A stretch of DNA of 64,000 nt, from positions 62,001 to 126,000 of the forward strand of contig MNCI01000213.1 in assembly GCA_015680685.1 (NCBI GenBank), in the 5' to 3' direction. Each line of letters begins with the position of its first letter. Within the stretch, counting starts at the first letter, position 1. Positions 11,891-22,077 of this stretch are shown here, in pieces. Under the pieces are notes generated by a model. The model did no database searches and was not told the origin of the DNA. It saw only the letters and a program-made list of their open reading frames with translations. Both the position numbers and the translations under genes were made by a program. This stretch comes from Gnetum montanum. Its lineage: Eukaryota > Streptophyta > Gnetopsida > Gnetales > Gnetaceae.

Positions 11891-12052
11891 AAAAAAGTGC
11901 CATTGTTCTAACACTTAGAAAACCTGTGCAAATATGGTAGTTTGAGCTAACTACACTCAACACTTGGAAAAATATGGGCAAAGTGCTACCATTTTAACAT
12001 TTAGCCATATTTGCAGTCATGATGTTAAGACCCAAAATTTTGTGGTGTTTCA

Positions 12053-12067
12053 ATAGCCCCTCTTTGT
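12053..12067 (-). other. Polypurine tract of element A
   Basis: The minus strand reads AAAGAGGGGCTAT immediately before the LTR start TGAAACACC. This is the expected primer site for plus-strand DNA synthesis and fixes the orientation of element A. Element B has the near-identical tract at 18568-18582. Confidence 0.8.
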
Positions 12068-13937
12068 TGACATTTGGAGGAGTGGCCCGAGAGATGTCAA
12101 TAAAGAATTACAAAACACCATAGTAGATATGCCACTAACATCACTCATCAATACAAGATTGGATGTTGCTTCAACATGCTTAGGAGTGCTATGGGAATAA
12201 GGGTATGTTGATGGACAATAGGTATAGGAAATGCTAGGAAGATGAAATTTGAATTGTGGAAATGAAATGCAAATAGTGGATCATGGTGTAAGATGCAAAT
12301 TTAGCATGGCTGATAGTGACCATGGCATGAAGTGTTTTACCCCTAAAATGTTGACCTCTCATTAAAGTACTTATGAGAGTGTCAAAGTCAATCCAAGGCT
12401 AAGCCAATTGTAAAGTTGTAGTGTTGTCAATTTGCTTAGGGATGTGCTTCCCCCTCCCCTTGTTGTGAGGTGAACCTTCATTTGGTTTGCCTTACTGCTG
12501 AATGTTAGCTGCAAGTTGGCCATTGAGAATATGGGCTCTATTTTTATGCATCTACATTGCATCTATGGGATAGATGTTTCCTCCCAGGGATGATTCATGT
12601 CGCATATGCTTAGGCTTTGACCATGCAATAGAGGCTCCCCATATAATGAGTTATGGTACATCAACCATGGGTTCTATAGTTGATGTGAGGAGAATGCCAT
12701 GTGTGTCATAGCATGTATTCATTAGAGGGATGTGAAATCATGAGTATGTAGAGGATGAGAGGATATTGGGATGAAGGAGTGGATGTGCATAGGTTTTAAA
12801 AGGGATGAGGAGGATGTGCACTATTAAATGGCTTAACTAGTCCAATCATGCACATTAGATCAATGCGGTGACTTTCTGCTATGATGAGATGCATCTCTGC
12901 AAGACTGCCTCCAAGGATTTGTCCTACAAATACAAGTTAGAGAAGACAAGAAAACCACAAAGATGTGAAATGTAAGTGCACATTCCAGATGTGAAGATGC
13001 TGCAAGTGCTATATGCAAAGATGCCATGAATGTGTAAAATGTTGTGCCAGTTGCAAGTGCTCAAGAAGCTAGTGAAAGTGCCAAGGAAATGATGTTGTAA
13101 GTCCTCTAAAGGCCACACTAATGGCAGGTGCTCAAAAAAATTAGTAGAATGATGAGAGGCGATGGTGTTGCAAGTGTCCCAAGGGTTTCACCAATGGTAG
13201 GTGCTTGAATCAGATTAGCAACATGCCAATTTAAAGTCCTGGTAAACCGTGAACCTAGTTTAAGGTCCTGGGAAACCATGATGTGCTAGTTTGTAGTCCT
13301 AGTAGATTGTTGGATGCTAGTTTAATGTTGTAGCAGACAGTGGATGTTGTGCCAGTATAACGTTATGACCCAAGGACGAGCTATTTTTCTAGTTTAATGT
13401 CATGACCCAAGGATGATTTGTGCTAGTTTATAGTCATAGTGGACTATCTGTACTAGTTTATAGTCATACCGAACTAGTGCTTACCTTGCTTGTCCAAGGT
13501 GCAATGCTACATGCATGGTCATGCTGTGTGCCTATGAGATCCTGCAAAAATCAACTAGAAAGAAAAACAACATCAAGCAACACCTTTCATAAAAAAATTT
13601 AAAATGTATGAATGAAAGAAAAGTAATGAAAAATATGATAGTTTTAGACAATTTTGGGTCATAGACTAGTTTAAGGACTTTTTGGGCCATGTGTTTTTGT
13701 TGTTTTTTTTTAATGTTTTTCAAATGCAATGCATAAGCTAAGTAGATAAATGTGTAAACAAAGTAGAAATGCATAAAAAAAGGGAAGTACTATGTAAACT
13801 AGGCAAGTAGGTGAAATGTAAATACATGAACAAACAAAACCCAAGAAAAAACCAAAAATGCATGGCCAATGAAGGCAAGGGGTGAGCTAGTGCTTAATGG
13901 GTTTTTGGCCAAGGAAAATTCTTGATCATGTAGTTAC
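12068..13937 (-). other. Element A 3' untranslated region (no pol)
   Basis: Between the gag-protease stop (13938) and the polypurine tract there are about 1.9 kb with no reverse transcriptase, RNase H or integrase motif on either strand. It holds degenerate 30-40 bp repeats at 13205-13475 that also occur in element B. A full gypsy element would carry about 3.5 kb of pol here, so element A cannot have moved on its own. Confidence 0.7.
13205..13475. repeat. GCTAGTTTAAxGTCxTAG repeats in A 3' UTR
   Basis: About seven degenerate units share a core like TGCTAGTTTAATGTCATG followed by a GGACC- or CGGACGG-like end. The same unit, in the same orientation, makes up 19720-20225 and a small cluster at 16642-16735. 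A GGCC-rich variant is at 28230-28390. Confidence 0.75.
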
Positions 13938-14440
13938 TTCTTGACCGGGAATGGATTAGGAAGCATGGAATGCTTAGGATCCTTTGGGAAGCTATTGGCT
14001 TCAACCACTTTTTCAGGTGTGTTAGCCTTAGGTGCTACATTGGTTGCCATAGGTGTACAACCAAGAAACTCTTCTTCTGAAACTTGCATCATGTCTATGT
14101 CATGGATAGTTAAAGAGGAAGCATTATCACCATGGATGATAACTTGACCACCTTCATATGGAAGGTGGACTTCTTAAGGGATGGAAGAGAAGAATACCCT
14201 TAGTTGGGCTAACCAAGGCCTACCTAGAATCATGTTGAAACCTGATGTCTCCTCTATAACAGTGAAGTCTGCACCAATGGGGAATTGCTCTCCTACCATG
14301 AAGGCTAAGTTGATTATACCCTTGACTATGACACCTAATATATTGAAGGATTTTAGACATGTGATTTTGGTTGGCCTGATTTCATCTACCAAGCCTAGCT
14401 TATCAATGATTGAGTATGGGACTATATTTGTTGCCACACC
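13938..14440 (-). pseudogene. Element A aspartic protease domain, end of gag-pro
   Basis: This is the C-terminal part of the gag-protease polyprotein, which would cleave the polyprotein during particle maturation. Minus-strand 14437-14174 reads MATNIVPYSIIDKLGLV near the start (the segment after the catalytic DxG loop), then FNMILGRPWLAQLRV, the usual ILGRPWL motif of plant gypsy proteases. Downstream sequence continues open to a stop at 13938 after VKK. Element B ends its gag-pro with IKK and a stop at the equivalent point, so this is the natural end of the ORF and not decay. The catalytic aspartate lies in the broken stretch just upstream (14440-14520) and cannot be confirmed. Confidence 0.75.
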
Positions 14441-16641
14441 ATCATCGACATCAACTTTCCAGATAGTGTACTACGCAACATGCATGCTAATGGATAGTGG
14501 AGCTGTAGTGACCTCCCCTCATTCAAGGTTAACTTTGACTACATCATCACAAAAGGATAGATATGTTGAACCTAATTCTTATGGTGTAGTGGACAACATC
14601 GTTGCACGGATGCATGCCTCATCTACAAGGATGTCTTCAGTAACAGGAATAGAGGCCAACATTTTGGCCAACTCTTGGTAGTGAGTAGGTGAGTTCATGA
14701 CTAGGTCGTACAAGCTCAACGTTGTGTTATTTTTCTTGAGTGTTTATTTCACCTAGGTTAGTGCAGCTATGAATTCTTTGTCATTATCCATTGTGTTGGC
14801 CTTGACTTCCTCCATGTGGCTTGAGAGATAGATCCCTCACGTAGGGAACTTGGGCTTCGTTTTCTTGGCCTGCTTGGGGGTAGGGGCCCTAATGTTTGGT
14901 TTTTTCTTGCTAGTTTTGGCCTTTGCTTTAGCCATGGGGGTTGTGATGTGCTCATTTGTCCTCTTGCATTACCATTTGGTGGGCCTACTTGGGTTGCTAG
15001 TGGTATCAACCCTCGAGGAAGAAGAGATTGAGACATTGCCCACTATTGGGCTTCAGATAAGTGAGGGGCCATCATGTTGTGGCACCTTGATTACCAATGG
15101 TAATTCAGGAATTTTTTTGTGACCAACTTGTTGTGGCACCTTGATGACGAAAGGTTTCTTAGTAGTTGTTGTTGCTACGTCATGCCAGTTTAATGTCTTA
15201 GGAGATAATTGTTGTGGAACCTTGACCACAAAGGATGTTGTGGGTGCTCGAGGTGGCACTTTGGTAACAAAGGGAGGCCTCTTGCTTGTGGAGGCTACAG
15301 GGACCCTTTCCTTGTTAGGAGGCACATGGATCACAAAAGGTTGTTACATAGGTTTGGGCTTGCCACCTATGCTAATTGAGTTTATGACATAGGAAGCATC
15401 ACCTGCATTGGATTGGCTCATTGTATCTAGCACCAATTGGCCCTGTTCTATAATTCTTTGCAGGTCATCTTGCAAAGCATGACAATTGTTCATACTATGA
15501 CCAAACAACTGGTGGTAATGACAGTATTGATCCAGCTTAAAATGTTGTGGAACTGGGGGCTTATTTGGTATTGCTGAAGTAAGGTTCCTTAGTAGTTCAC
15601 AGTACCTATCATGTTCTTGATCTGTAATCACCAATACATGTTTGTGTTGGATTTTCCTAGCTTTCAAGAGTTGTTCCAGGAGTTCAAAGGGTTCCATTAG
15701 TAGTGGTGTATACTTAGAGTGGTCCTTGCACTAAAATTTGGCCCTTGTGATGGCCCCTACCAATGTAGATGAGTTGGCGCCAGAGTTGGAAATTTTGTCA
15801 GCTAGGACCTTGTGCTACTTAGCTGTTGAGCCCCAGTTGGTTGCTTTTGTGCTTATAACCACTATTACCACTGTTGTGTATTGCTTGTAAGCATGTTGGT
15901 TTCTGTAGGACACATAGGCTGGATCATTGCTACCTTGTGCTACTTCCTTTATCCCTTTTGTTTGGGCAAAGGCTTGGCTAAGAGACTTTGGGGCTAGATA
16001 ATATAGTTTGGACTTGATGAAGTCATTCACTGCACCTTTGAAGATGGCCAGAAGATGTGTCTCTGCTAGGGGTTCATGCAGTTCACTATATGCAGCATTC
16101 CAATGTTGAAGGAATTTTGACATGGGTTCTAGAGGCCCTTACTTAACTTGCAAAAGTTTGTCAAGGGTTTCTTCAGACTTTAGGTTATACCTAAAACATG
16201 TCACAAATTGGCTTATGAGATCCTCCAAAGAGAAGATTAAGGCCTTGGGTAGCATGAGATACCATTCTAAGGCCTTGTTCATGAGTAACATGGAGAACAC
16301 ACGCATGATGGCATGTGGCCATGCTTAAAGGAGTAGGTACTCAGATCAAAATGTGACCAAGTGTGCATTGGGATCCCCTTCACCATTGTACTTGGTAGAT
16401 TAAGGCAGCTGAACCCCCATTGGGAGAGTTAATGGTAGTACCATAGGACTTATGGGATCATCTTAGTAGAAGTCCACCACCTTGATGGTGTCAGAGGAGG
16501 TAGCCTTGAGTCGGTTAATCTCCTTCATCAAGCTTTGGATTAGCTAGAATGCTTGATCTAAGCTTGCGGATGTGCTAGCTAGTTGCATTGGCTGGGCTTG
16601 GGTTGGTTGCATAGCATAGGGTAGAATTTTTGGTTGTGGAG

Positions 16642-16735
16642 TTTTCCAATTTAACATCATAGTGGACAGTTTTTGCCAGTTTAACATCATAGCGGATGGT
16701 GGTTGCTAGTTTAACATCATGGCAAAAGGTTGTTG
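16642..16735 (-). repeat. 30-bp repeats inside element A gag
   Basis: Three units of exactly 30 bp with the core CAGTTTAACATCATAGCGGA lie within the gag frame and encode repeated YDVKLA-like segments. The unit is the same as the UTR repeats of elements A and B. Confidence 0.75.
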
Positions 16736-16969
16736 ATGTGTTGGCTGAGTAATGGGTGTAGTCATTGAAGTAGGCCACATATAAGTGCATTGGATGGACA
16801 CCATAGAAACCAATGAGATAGGTGGAACATGTGATGCCTAAGTTTTCTAGGGCTGGGAGGTGGCCCTTGCATGAGCATAGTGTTGGGAAAATGCATTAGT
16901 TACTTATGAAGAAGGCTAAATTGGCATGGTCACCATTTCAAATAGGATGGGTGGACTGAATTGAGGAGG

Positions 16970-16974
16970 GGCTG
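16970..16974. repeat. Target site duplication of element B, left copy
   Basis: GGCTG directly precedes the B LTR and is repeated exactly at 34225-34229. The duplicated bases lie in the gag of element A. Confidence 0.95.
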
Positions 16975-18567
16975 TGTAACGATGGAAAATGTCGGCAACT
17001 GGAATACCAAACAAAATCCATGTACACAGTCTTAACCACGGATCTGTGCGAGGGCTGTGCTGGAGAAAACGAATCCGTGGTGCCCTGAATGGTCTTGTTG
17101 ATCAGACATGGACTTACTAAATTAGTAAATCAACGAAGATTATAGGTGTTTGATGGAACAATTAGATTCGATAAATCACGAAAGGAGAGGAAAAATATGT
17201 AGATAAATTGCATTAATGACAACATTAACATGACAAAGGGAATCAGATCTAAGAGAAATGTGTGATTTCAAGATCTATACTTTGACCTGAAAAAATGAGT
17301 ACTTTGTATACAAAGTTACAATGGGAAGGCTCTAATTATCTTGCGTGAAACATACACAAAATAATAAGAAAACTATTTAACAAGGAGTGCAGAATGGAGC
17401 TCGGTCTACCTTGTAAGCCAAAGATGGAGTGCGAGGAAGGTCAAGCTCGGATGTCTATCAACCAACTGTGTCTGATCAATAGATCTTGCCAACCGCACCA
17501 GATGATCTCTCGATCTCTGATCTATCTTCTTCATTTTGGTTAGTCTCTGCTCAAAACTGCCAAGGATTACCGATGGAAGAACTATATTTTCTACCAAGAG
17601 GTACGATCGCTCCTGCTGCTAAATGCTCGAAAAATGTCTCTTGTTTCTGCTCAAGGATGATAACTGCCAAAAGATGAAGATGCCAGCCATTGCTCCTTCT
17701 TCAGAAAAACCTCCTTTTTTCTTTCTTTGCCAACTAGGGTATTTATAACATGCAGAAAAGGCATGGCCTTGATGACACGTGTCTCAAACTTTTCAGATGT
17801 TGTTGACTTGACAAACTGGCTATGTCACGTCACATTGCAACGTACGCTGTCAACACTTTTGTCGAAGCTGCTTCATGATTATGCACAATACACTTATCAG
17901 CGTATTGCATGTATGGATAGCAAATGCGTAACTGCGTTAGCTAGCTTTACGTTGTATTACACTTATTTATGCTGTGTCGCATGGCAGAGCGTAACAAAGC
18001 ATGGAAATAGTGAGTCAAGCTATTTTACGCTCATTTAAGCAGCAAAGCGTAGTGAAGCGTAAAAAATGATCAACTCGACGATAAATTATGCTAACGTACA
18101 TTGTGTAGCGTAACTAGTGTAAAGTGATCAATCTGCAAAAAAGAAAGGAGCCTAATCTATCACGCTTCCTTTGGACTTTCCCTTTGGCCTTTTTGAAGCT
18201 CATTATGCTGCCTTGCATAACAGAGCGTAAATCCGACCCTGGACAAAAGACTTAGCAGGATATGCAAGAAGTCACATATTACACTGCTTAGGCCTTAAGC
18301 TTCACCAAATCTGCTGAAGTAAGTTACCTTCTGATGTCAGACTATGTTAAGTAGAATTACGCTAAGTGTCCTTATGCTATGTTGCATAATGTAGCGTAAA
18401 GATAGAAAACATAGTAAAATTAAAATTTCTAAAGAACTTGGAGACTTGATGTCGGGCGCCGTTTCACCTTGCTTTGCCTTGTTCTGTCTTCTGAATTGCT
18501 ATCGCAAACCTCCGCCCGAATCATAAATTTTCGCCTGAGGCCGATTCGCGATTTCTACGGTGTTTCA
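16975..18567 (-). repeat. Element B LTR (3' LTR), 1593 bp
   Basis: The stretch runs from TGTAACGATGG to GGTGTTTCA. Its partner at 32632-34224 has exactly the same length and roughly 8-10 percent differences, mostly transitions, in the parts I compared by hand. It is the 3' LTR because a polypurine tract adjoins its inner side. It has a TATA box near 17738-17750 and many TTACGC/GCGTAA words in its promoter-side half. Confidence 0.95.
17737..17751 (-). promoter_or_regulatory. TATA box in element B 3' LTR
   Basis: The minus strand reads TGTTATAAATACCC. The identical site is at 33394-33408 in the 5' LTR, where it would start the genomic RNA. Confidence 0.7.
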
Positions 18568-18582
18568 ATGGCCCCTCTTTGA
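18568..18582 (-). other. Polypurine tract of element B
   Basis: The minus strand reads AAAGAGGGGCCAT directly before the LTR start TGAAACACCG. It differs by one base from the element A tract. Confidence 0.85.
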
Positions 18583-20253
18583 TGACGGTTAGAGGGCTTG
18601 CCCGAAAGACATCGACAAAGAATACGAAACACAAGATAGGTAGAAGTACGAACAACGTTCATCCATGTTTACTCAAGTGTCACCCTGTCAACATAGAGAT
18701 GTAAAGATGAGGGAAATGGAAGATAGGATAGTATAGAAGAAAACAAGTTTGGGGAAGATGCAAATGGATGGGTATAGCTTTTTCATGCATAAGCAAATAG
18801 GCTCTCTTCTGTGATTGCGTTTTCATGGAGTTATGCCTTCATTTTGTGTTGAAATGGGTTACATAGACGAATTGTGTTGCGTCTGCACGGCCTGGGTGAG
18901 ATGTGTTTCACCCATTTTCCTGACCCCCGCTCACTTTTTTTTTTGCATCCACTAGGCGAGTTACGTTACGCCAGTTTATGGACTTGATTGTAAGGAAAGT
19001 ATGGAAAAGGTGTGCTGCGTATATACATTTTGCGTACGGGAAGCAGACAGTGGAGGCGTAGAGGAGTAAGAGCTAGGGGCAGGATTATAAGGAAAATAGG
19101 GATGCACTCCTAAGTGGATAGGCTAACCTAGGTAGCCATTTTAAAGAATTTTTTGTACTTCACCACTCAGATGAATGCATCTTCGAACGATGTCCTCGAA
19201 GCAAGTAACCTACAACCAAAGAAGAAAACAGAGGATACCATTGTTCATGCGAATTGTGGGTGAGGTTGTTGAAACAAGTATGCTTTGGGGCGATACAAAG
19301 CAAATAGGCCACGAGAGAGAGAGATCATAGCCAGGGGCCAGAATCCCCAATGTAGACACCCAGCACAACATATCGCCGCTAAAGGACATCAAACTCGTCG
19401 CATCCAACTAGTTATACAGAGAACTAGCTAGGTGAATCTGTGAAGCCAGAGCCTGATAGTGATGATGAGTGGAGATCCCCAAAGTTGTAATTGATGAGAA
19501 CTCCTTTGGGGCTCCGGATGACAAAACTAACCTCTTAGAGGTACCACCGCTGAAATGGGTGTAGTGATGGTATCTCTAAGGGGTCAGTAGTATGCCCTTC
19601 AGCACATTCGAGGGATCAGCAGAATGCCGGTGAGGTAGTGACACTGGGGCTATCCTAGCATCCCACCCCATTTGTCGTGCAGCTACACAGAGATGATTAC
19701 GCTTGCTTGACTTGCATGATGGCAGTTTGTGTCCCATTTTTAAGTCCTTTTAGACTGTTGTTGCTGGTTTTAAGTCTCAGTATACCATGGTCCCAGTTTA
19801 AAGTTTGGGCAGACCGAAAAATACTAGTTTTTCGTCATAGCGGATGGTGGAAAAGCTGATTTATGGTCTCAGCAGACCGTACTGTGGGTGTGAGTTTTGT
19901 GTCATGACCTAGGGACCAATCTATGCTAGTTTTACGTCTCAGCAAACGACTACTTACCTGTGCCAGATTTGTGTCATGGTGGATAGCTGATGCTAGTTTA
20001 GCATCATGGAGGATGCGTGCAAAAGATGCTAGTTTTTCGTCTTGGTAGACCTATACAACACTGCCAGTTTTACGTCGTAGCGGACGGTTACAACTTGCTA
20101 GTTTTACATCGTGGTGGACAATTGTTGCCAGTTTAGCATTGTGGCAGATGCGTGAAGGGAGTGCCAGTTTTATGTCGTAGCGGACGGTTGTTGCGAGTTT
20201 AGCGTCATAGCGGAAGATTATGACCATACTTGATGTTCACACTGGAGATGTAG
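18583..20253 (-). other. Element B 3' untranslated region
   Basis: No coding similarity is seen between the pol stop (20254) and the polypurine tract. The pol-proximal third is a tandem-repeat cluster (19720-20225). The rest is unique sequence with a moderate GC level. Repeat-bearing 3' UTRs are known from Tat/Ogre-type elements. Confidence 0.7.
19720..20225. repeat. 30-38 bp tandem repeats in element B 3' UTR
   Basis: About a dozen degenerate units carry a core such as TGCCAGTTTTACGTCGTAGC and end in GGACGGTTGT. The best-kept units are 30 bp long, others 34-36 bp. The sense strand of each unit contains a TGACGTAA- or CGACGTAA-like word. Related clusters are at 13205-13475 and 16642-16735. 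Confidence 0.85.
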
Positions 20254-21599
20254 CTATATGTAGTATCGCTTCAAATATATATGATTAACAGGATTTGGTA
20301 GCTCATTTTCGTCGTTATCTGCTAGCTTGAATGCCCCGTTTCTATACACATCAACCACCAAGAAAGGGCCCTCCCAGTTCGCAGAGAACTTGCCCACTGG
20401 TTCGTGAATGGCCTTGAGAACTAAATCTCCCTTCTTGATCGGGCACTGCTGGAGATTATGGCGATGCTTTTGCCTCTGTTTTTCTTGATACTTCTAGATT
20501 GTATCAAGCGTCTGTATTCGCTTCTCTTCTACTGAATCCAAATCCATGATCCGAGACTCAGTGTGTTGAGCCTCATTTATAATCGTGGAGAGGACCATTC
20601 TCAGAGAAGGAATTTACAATTCGAGGGGTAGCACTACCTTAGATCCGTACACTAGGCTATAGGGCGTACTATCTGTAGCCATCCTACATGTAGTACGATA
20701 TGCCCATAGCACATAGAGGATTTTTTTGTGCCACCGTCTCTTATTGCTGTCGATCATTTTCTTGAGCAGATTGATGATGACCTTGTTTGTGGCTTCAACT
20801 TGACCATTCGCTTGTGGGTAATAAGGTCAGGAAAAAGATTGTTTAATGCCAAGGCTATTACAGAAGGATTTGGTTTCCATACTACTAAACTGTGGCCCAT
20901 TATTGGTCACGATAGTCATCGGGAGGCCAAATCTAGTTACAATGTTGTCTAAGATGAAATGGCAAATCTATTGAGATGTGATCTTCCATAAAGGAATTGC
21001 TTCTACCCACTTCGTGAAGTACTCAGTAGCGGTAATTATGAAGCTATGACCTGCGGAAGATTTCGGTGTGATGGGACCTATAATGTCTAGTCCCCATCGT
21101 TGAAATGACCATGTTATCTGAGTCGTATGTAACTCTATAGGTGACACGTGTATAAGATTTGCGTAACGTTGACACGTGTCGCAAGTTTTAACCTTTGTTA
21201 GGCAATCGTTTTCCATGTATGGCCAGTAATACCCTAAGCGACGGATTTTTGAAGCCATAGTCAGTGGTGCTACATGTCATCCACATAATCCCTCGTGGAC
21301 CTCGCCAACTATATGTTGTGCTTGGTCCTTGTTAACGCAAGTAAGCAGCACACCATCAAAAGAGCGTCTACAAAGAGTGTTGTCTCCTACGATGATGTAC
21401 TTCCTAGCTCGCTTGCGGATTGCATCTTTCTGTCCGTGTGTTAATTCGTGCAGTGGCTCACCATGCAAGAGATAAGTCTTAATGCTATTGTACCACTCTG
21501 GCATTCTATCCTCGAGCAGAGAAGATATTTGTGCTGCCTGAATAATGGGATCTATGCAATCTGTTATTAATGTGGGATAGGTGTCAAATAGGTGTGAGG
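20254..21599 (-). pseudogene. Element B integrase
   Basis: The integrase would insert element cDNA into the genome. On the minus strand, the HHCC zinc-binding region starts with VGEVHEGLCG (about 21300) and includes GYYWPYMENDC and CDTCQRYA (21235-21165). The catalytic core has LDIIGPI (first Asp, about 21085) and FTKWVEAIPLW (about 21010). A TNNGPQF segment near 20905 stands where the second catalytic Asp normally lies, with Asn in its place. YYPQANGQVEATNK (about 20815) carries the catalytic Glu. The C-terminal part has KKGDLVLKAI (about 20430) and GPFLVVDVYRNGAFKL (about 20350), and ends NHIYLKRYYI with a stop at 20254. That ending is typical of Tat-lineage integrases, so this is the true C-terminus. 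Internal TGA/TAG stops and the lost Asp make it inactive. Confidence 0.85.
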
Positions 21600-22077
21600 G
21601 TACGTTCAAAGCCAGTGTAGCCAGTGCGTCGGCCAGTGTGTTATCAGTTCGTGGCATATGTTGGGTATCGATGGTCGTGAACCGCTGTAGAAGATCTTTA
21701 GCCATATCGCGGTAGGGCTATAAATGTGTAGCCTTGCTGGCGTAGACTCCTATGATCTGATTGATGACGAGCATTGAATCACCCCTAATTGCTAGGTGTC
21801 GAACATCGAGTTTGTTGGCAGTTAGTAATCCCCTGAGGAGCCCCTCGTACTCTACCACGTTGTTTGTACAGGGGAAGGTCAAGTGATAAGCATGAAGATG
21901 CACATCCTCTGGTGATAGTGTAATAACTGTAGCGGCGCTACCGCCTCTAACAGTTGAAGCTCTGTTCAAGTATAACATTGCTTCAGGGCTTGTCAGGAAA
22001 GGGCTTAAGCTATGTACATGTTCATCCAGAAATTCAGACTCTATGCTTGCCTGACTGTCAATAGGTGATGTTATTAA
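21600..22077 (-). pseudogene. Element B second RNase H (archaeal-type, aRH)
   Basis: A second RNase H domain lies between the first RNase H and integrase. The minus strand reads LYLNRASTVRGGSAATVITL from 21975, where the first residue of the active site is normally Asp but is Asn here. It continues with FPCTNNVVEYEGLLRGLLTA (catalytic Glu, about 21865-21820), IRGDSMLVINQI (Asp, about 21780) and HMPRTDNTLADALATLAL (final Asp, about 21655-21605). A gypsy pol with two RNase H domains in the order RT-RH-aRH-IN is the mark of the Tat lineage, including Ogre. One stop after THL (about 21718) separates the two open stretches. Confidence 0.85.

Larger units (their letters stand above)
10577..12052 (-). 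repeat. Element A LTR (3' LTR)
   Basis: The stretch runs from TGTAACATCC to GGTGTTTCA, a TG...CA LTR of 1476 bp. It aligns over its length with 35084-36466, with roughly 13-15 percent differences in the parts I compared by hand. It is the 3' LTR because a polypurine tract adjoins its inner edge on the minus strand. It contains a TATA box and a long array of short TACGCTAC-type repeats. Its ends and several inner words resemble the LTRs of element B, so the two elements are related. Confidence 0.9.
14441..16974 (-). pseudogene. gag: Element A gag, main part (split by element B)
   Basis: Minus strand. The capsid core at 16123-15815 includes AETHLLAIFKGAVNDFIKSK and YYLAPKSLSQAFAQTKGI, closely matching element B at about 30870-30660. 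A zinc-knuckle-like motif, CHYHQLFGHSMNNC (C-x2-H-x4-H-x4-C, about 15550), is followed by a DDLQRIIEQGQL helix. A linker (15334-15053) repeats a PFVxKVP-type motif four times. A Lys/Arg/Pro-rich segment (15036-14767) precedes the protease. Near 16642-16735 the coding sequence contains three 30-bp repeats read as a ten-residue unit with DVKLA. The first part of this gag is on the other side of element B at 34230-34613. Stops and shifts are common. Confidence 0.8.

Noticed and set aside
10577-12052. Element A LTR as a solo LTR
   Set aside because: It has a polypurine tract and gag-pro on its inner side and a partner LTR at 35084-36466 with matching target duplication.
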